From Plutella xylostella (Eukaryota > Arthropoda > Insecta > Lepidoptera > Plutellidae), in NCBI RefSeq assembly GCF_932276165.1, contig NC_064000.1, positions 6,138,001-6,202,000 of the forward strand: a stretch of 64,000 nt of DNA, written 5' to 3'. A program made the translations under genes and the position numbers. How positions within the stretch are numbered: the stretch's first letter is position 1; every line of letters starts with the position of its first letter. The notes under the pieces are model-generated. The model saw only the letters and a list, made by a program, of their open reading frames with translations, searched no databases and had not been told where the DNA came from. Shown here piece after piece: positions 61,077 through 64,000 of the stretch.

Positions 61077-61300
61077 ACGGGCAATGAAATAGTTCCACTC
61101 ACAAAATGCCGACACCAAACGACCCCAAGTTTTTCACACGTTTAATTTAAAGTTTTAACAAAATAATACCGTTTTTAGTAGGTAATATCTTGATGCTCTA
61201 TTAAATGTACTTTAATGTTGCAGAAACTGTCATTAAGCTAGCCTTTTCTGTTTAGGAGTAAATTTTTGCTTTTCAAAGTGGAACCTTTTAATTGCCCGTT
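61077..61300. mobile_element. MITE (uninterrupted relative of the nest shell)
   Basis: Ends 'acgggcaatgaaatagttcc' and 'ggaaccttttaattgcccgt' are inverted repeats. The interior 'ctagccttttctgtttagga' matches the shell at 23604-25575. Confidence 0.8.
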
Positions 61301-61893
61301 ACTTATAAATTCGAAATCTGACCAATTCCACTAATTGCATTATCTCAATCGTCACAACAAAGAGTTGCAGGTCGCATGAAGTGACGTCACGCCTGGCCGA
61401 TGCGGTGGCCGTAATGCGCCACTGCCCAGCCAATCAGATATTAATATTTAATCGCCGTTGCTCGATTGCCGTTTCCGGGTGAACTGCCTTCAGTCAACAA
61501 CTCAACACACTGTCGCTATGTTTTAATGTGATTTTTATAAGGTGTTTTGATAGTAGATTATATACGAATGTAGGTAATCCCCGAAGAGTCGGACGATTGC
61601 GACTTGCAAGGAAGCTATCAGCTATTCTTTGTACATTGTTACTCACGATAGGTCGCGAGCCGTATCGCCGTTATTGAATGAGTCCCATGCATTTTTACGT
61701 TACATCACTAAAATCTAGATATGCAGATTTCCACATTATGCTTTCCTTTACGGTAAAGATAAGAGCATGTGTTAAAATTATTGTATTTAAATTCCTTATT
61801 TCTAAAGAATTCATTGCTTCAGGATTAAAACTCACCGCAGGTCTCACAATAATACAATACAATCAGAATAACACATGAGTACAAAATATACAT

Positions 61894-63020
61894 TATATAT
61901 TGAGCAATGTGTCGAATGGCAGTCGGAGCTATTTCTGGCCTTTGTAGACTTCGAAAAAGCCTTCGACACCGTGAAGTGGACCGCGTTGTGGTCAAGTCTA
62001 CAACGCAGAGGCATACCAGCCTGCATCATCCAAGTTATACGCTCGCTATACGAGGGCAGTACATGTAGGGTCGTACATGAAAAAGAGCTTGGGGCCCCAA
62101 TACACATTTCAGCTGGCGTCAAGCAGGGATGTCTCCTGTCACCGCTCCTATTTGTTATTCTCCTTGACGATGTGATGAGGAACGTGGTTGCTATCCCGAG
62201 AGGCATAAGCTGGGCTTCAGGTGTCTTAGAGGACCTAGACTACGCGGACGACATAGTGTTGATTTCGCCAACTCTCGACCTATTACAAGAGAAACTCGTA
62301 CACCTGCAGGAGGAAGCCAGAGTAATGGGTCTGCGAATAAACCGACGCAAAACAGTCGATATGCGTATCAAGGCTAAAACCTCGGACGCCTTAATTCTCG
62401 ATAACCAACGCTTGGACTCGGTCGATACATTCACTTACCTCGGAAGCACGGTCACCCGTCAGGGAGGAGCAGATGAGGATATAGAGAGCAGGATCAAGAA
62501 GGCGAAGGCTGCGTTTGCCCAGCTCAAACCTGTTTGGGACTCGAATGTGCTCACAAGGCGGATAAAAATCTCCCTCTTCGACTCCATCGTGAAGTCCGTA
62601 TTGCTCTTTGGTTGCGAAACGTGGAGAGTGACGAAAGGGCTGACGAACAAACTGCAAGTGTTCGTCAATAAGTCCCTAAGATCGATCCTGCGCGTTTTCT
62701 GGCCGAAGACAATACGTAACGAAGATCTGTGGAAGCTGTGCCGACAATCTCCCATCGGCAAGGAAATTGCGAAGCGAAAGTGGAGATGGATTGGGCACAC
62801 TGTACGAAGAGGAGCTACAAATGCCGCAAACGTAGCATTTGACTGGAGGCCACCAAATGGCAAGCGCTCCCGTGGACGCCCTGTCCAGACATGGCGCCGA
62901 AGCGTCGAAAACGAGCTGCGAGCCGCTGGACTAAGCTGGAGCGAGGCCAAAAGTACAGCCGAAGATAGGCGGAAGTGGCGGACGTTAGTGGAGACCCTCT
63001 GCACCTCTGGGGTGCCATAG
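61894..63020 (+). pseudogene. LINE reverse transcriptase fragment, open to its natural stop
   Basis: The frame enters from the truncation (the ATG at 61875 is in the host flank) and runs to TAG 63018-63020. RT blocks: FLAFVDFEKAFDTVKWTALW, SAGVKQGCLLSPLLFVILLD and the catalytic DLDYADDIVLISPT, then TFTYLGSTVTRQGG, a thumb region (GCETWRVTKGLTNKL) and C-terminal RSRGRPVQTWRRSVENELRA. About 375 residues, no stop or frameshift seen. RTE-like by motif style and (AAC)n tail; not certain. Confidence 0.88.
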
Positions 63021-63043
63021 GAACAGCAACAACAACAACAACA
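61894..63043 (+). mobile_element. Young 5'-truncated LINE with 13-bp target duplication
   Basis: ACAAAATATACAT occurs at 61881-61893 and again at 63044-63056, flanking the insert exactly. The insert ends in an (AAC)n run, as RTE-type LINEs do. Truncated before the endonuclease. Confidence 0.9.
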
Positions 63044-63056
63044 ACAAAATATACAT

Positions 63057-63828
63057 AGGTATAACATGTAGCTATTTATGATTTCCTCATGGATCAAAAG
63101 ATTTTTTGCTGCCGTATAAAAAAAGCTAATATTGCTTTGGTAAGTAATTCATTTAATATTTACACTACTCATTACATATTCGGGGTCCCTTTTGGGCCCT
63201 ATGCGGTTTCGCCTGTATAATAAATTATTTTTGAATAAATTCTGGCTCAGAGTAGGTAGGGTAAAACTGCCAGTTATTGGCCAACTAAGCGGATTGGCCA
63301 CTTCAAAGCTGAATTATTTCATACAGGTTAAACCAAAATTGACAGATGGTGTATGAATGTAATCTAGAAATGCTACTTTTGCCTCGCAGTAAATCAATAA
63401 TATATTTAGAAAACTATAACCAATAAAAAAATATATGTTATTGCAAATCTGTGTAAAATTGCAGTTATTGGCCAAAAAAATCACTTACCGGCCATCCATA
63501 GGCTGGTTATTGGCCACAGAAAATAATTTTATAAAAAAGCTTTAAACCTCTAAAAATAGAAATTATTGTTGTCTCCTTTAATAAAAACTTTACTAAAATC
63601 AGTTGCAGAATACCTAATATTAACCACGGCTAAACTTCAAAAATAAAAAAAAAACCATCAACTTTCTAAGAATAAAATACTGGAAATATAACATTTACAA
63701 TTACATGTTTTTTGTATACATAATTATATAATTACTTAATAAACACCGTTACTGCGTACTTTACATACAACCAATCAAGCAAAGCAAGATCTACCGACGC
63801 TGTACGTGCGTATTTTATTCATCGTCAT
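63057..63828. other. AT-rich DNA with repeated 'ttattggcc'
   Basis: No gene. 'gttattggccaa' or 'ggccat/ggccac' occurs four to five times at 63272-63518, possibly subterminal repeats of an element whose ends were not found. Confidence 0.4.
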
Positions 63829-64000
63829 AGAATCATCATCAGCCAATACTCATCCACTGCTGGACATAGGCCTCTCCCAAACATAACACTCGGTCCTCGT
63901 CATCGGCCTTCCTCATCCAGCCACTACCAGCTACCCGCCTAAGATCGTCGGTCCAGCGGGCAGGAGGGCGTCCCACGTTGCTTTTGCCTGTTCGTGGTCT
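63829..64000 (-). repeat. LINE 3'-end fragment running off the window
   Basis: 'catcatcatcagccaatact', 'tgctggacataggcctctcc' and 'ggagggcgtcccacgttgct', a widespread lepidopteran LINE tail in reverse. No coding capacity. Confidence 0.65.

Noticed and set aside
62459..63097. 212-codon minus-strand frame with a Cys run
   Set aside because: Antisense of the LINE RT; the Cys run is the (AAC)n tail.
1..64000. CRISPR array, operon or other prokaryotic system
   Set aside because: Spliced genes, SINEs and LINEs show eukaryotic nuclear DNA. The regular repeats seen are minisatellites or transposon ends, not spacer arrays.

Overview
This is a window of an insect nuclear genome, most likely a moth or butterfly (Lepidoptera). 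It is AT-rich and holds short exons with GT/AG introns in very long, transposon-filled introns. It also has tRNA-derived SINEs, short foldback elements, and interspersed repeats of the kind common in Lepidoptera (the 'cccgcgagcttcgcttcgcc' repeat, the 'accgacttcaaaaaa' LINE tail, 'ggacataggcctctccc' LINE tails). The order is inferred from this repeat landscape; the species cannot be named.

Three protein-coding genes are supported, all read by joining exons across phase-compatible splice sites. (1) On the + strand from 1657 to the stop at 11525, the last 14 coding exons (about 555 residues) of a CIP2A-like gene: a helical-repeat half, a linker, then a long coiled coil. The 5' exons lie upstream of the window. 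A tRNA-Gly(GCC) gene sits inside one of its introns. (2) On the - strand, 16728 to 15193, a complete three-exon gene for a secreted inhibitor with a signal peptide and two ten-cysteine TIL domains, convergent with CIP2A. (3) On the - strand, 60662 to 26984, the last 15 coding exons (about 792 residues) of a DPP10/DPP6-type dipeptidyl-peptidase-like protein. Its serine nucleophile is replaced (G-R-A-H-G-G), while the Asp and His of the triad remain. The 5' exons with the cytoplasmic tail and membrane anchor lie beyond the window.

The rest is mobile DNA. Clear cases are: a frameshifted LINE (1-1450, -), a LINE fragment (46425-48871, +) split by an 820-bp inverted-repeat element, and a young 5'-truncated LINE (61894-63043, +) with a 13-bp target duplication. 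Others are a hAT-like element with an 8-bp duplication (21224-22314) that contains a mariner relic, and a three-deep nest at 23604-25575 (MITE, then SINE, then hAT). There is also a piggyBac-like element at TTAA (38618-39468), a degenerate DNA transposon (34256-36504) coding for an insect transposase-like family, and many MITEs, including a 143-bp-arm hairpin at 44195-44507.

The most unusual pattern is not a standard feature type. Five exons in the two large genes (two in CIP2A, three in the DPP gene) are each followed, in the intron just downstream, by one or more partial copies of their own 3' end, mostly with a GT splice donor still in place. The copies always lack the exon's 5' part. They range from a roughly 37-bp minisatellite seeded on an exon/intron junction (31780-32050) to 116-bp copies with no differences seen (55222-55337).
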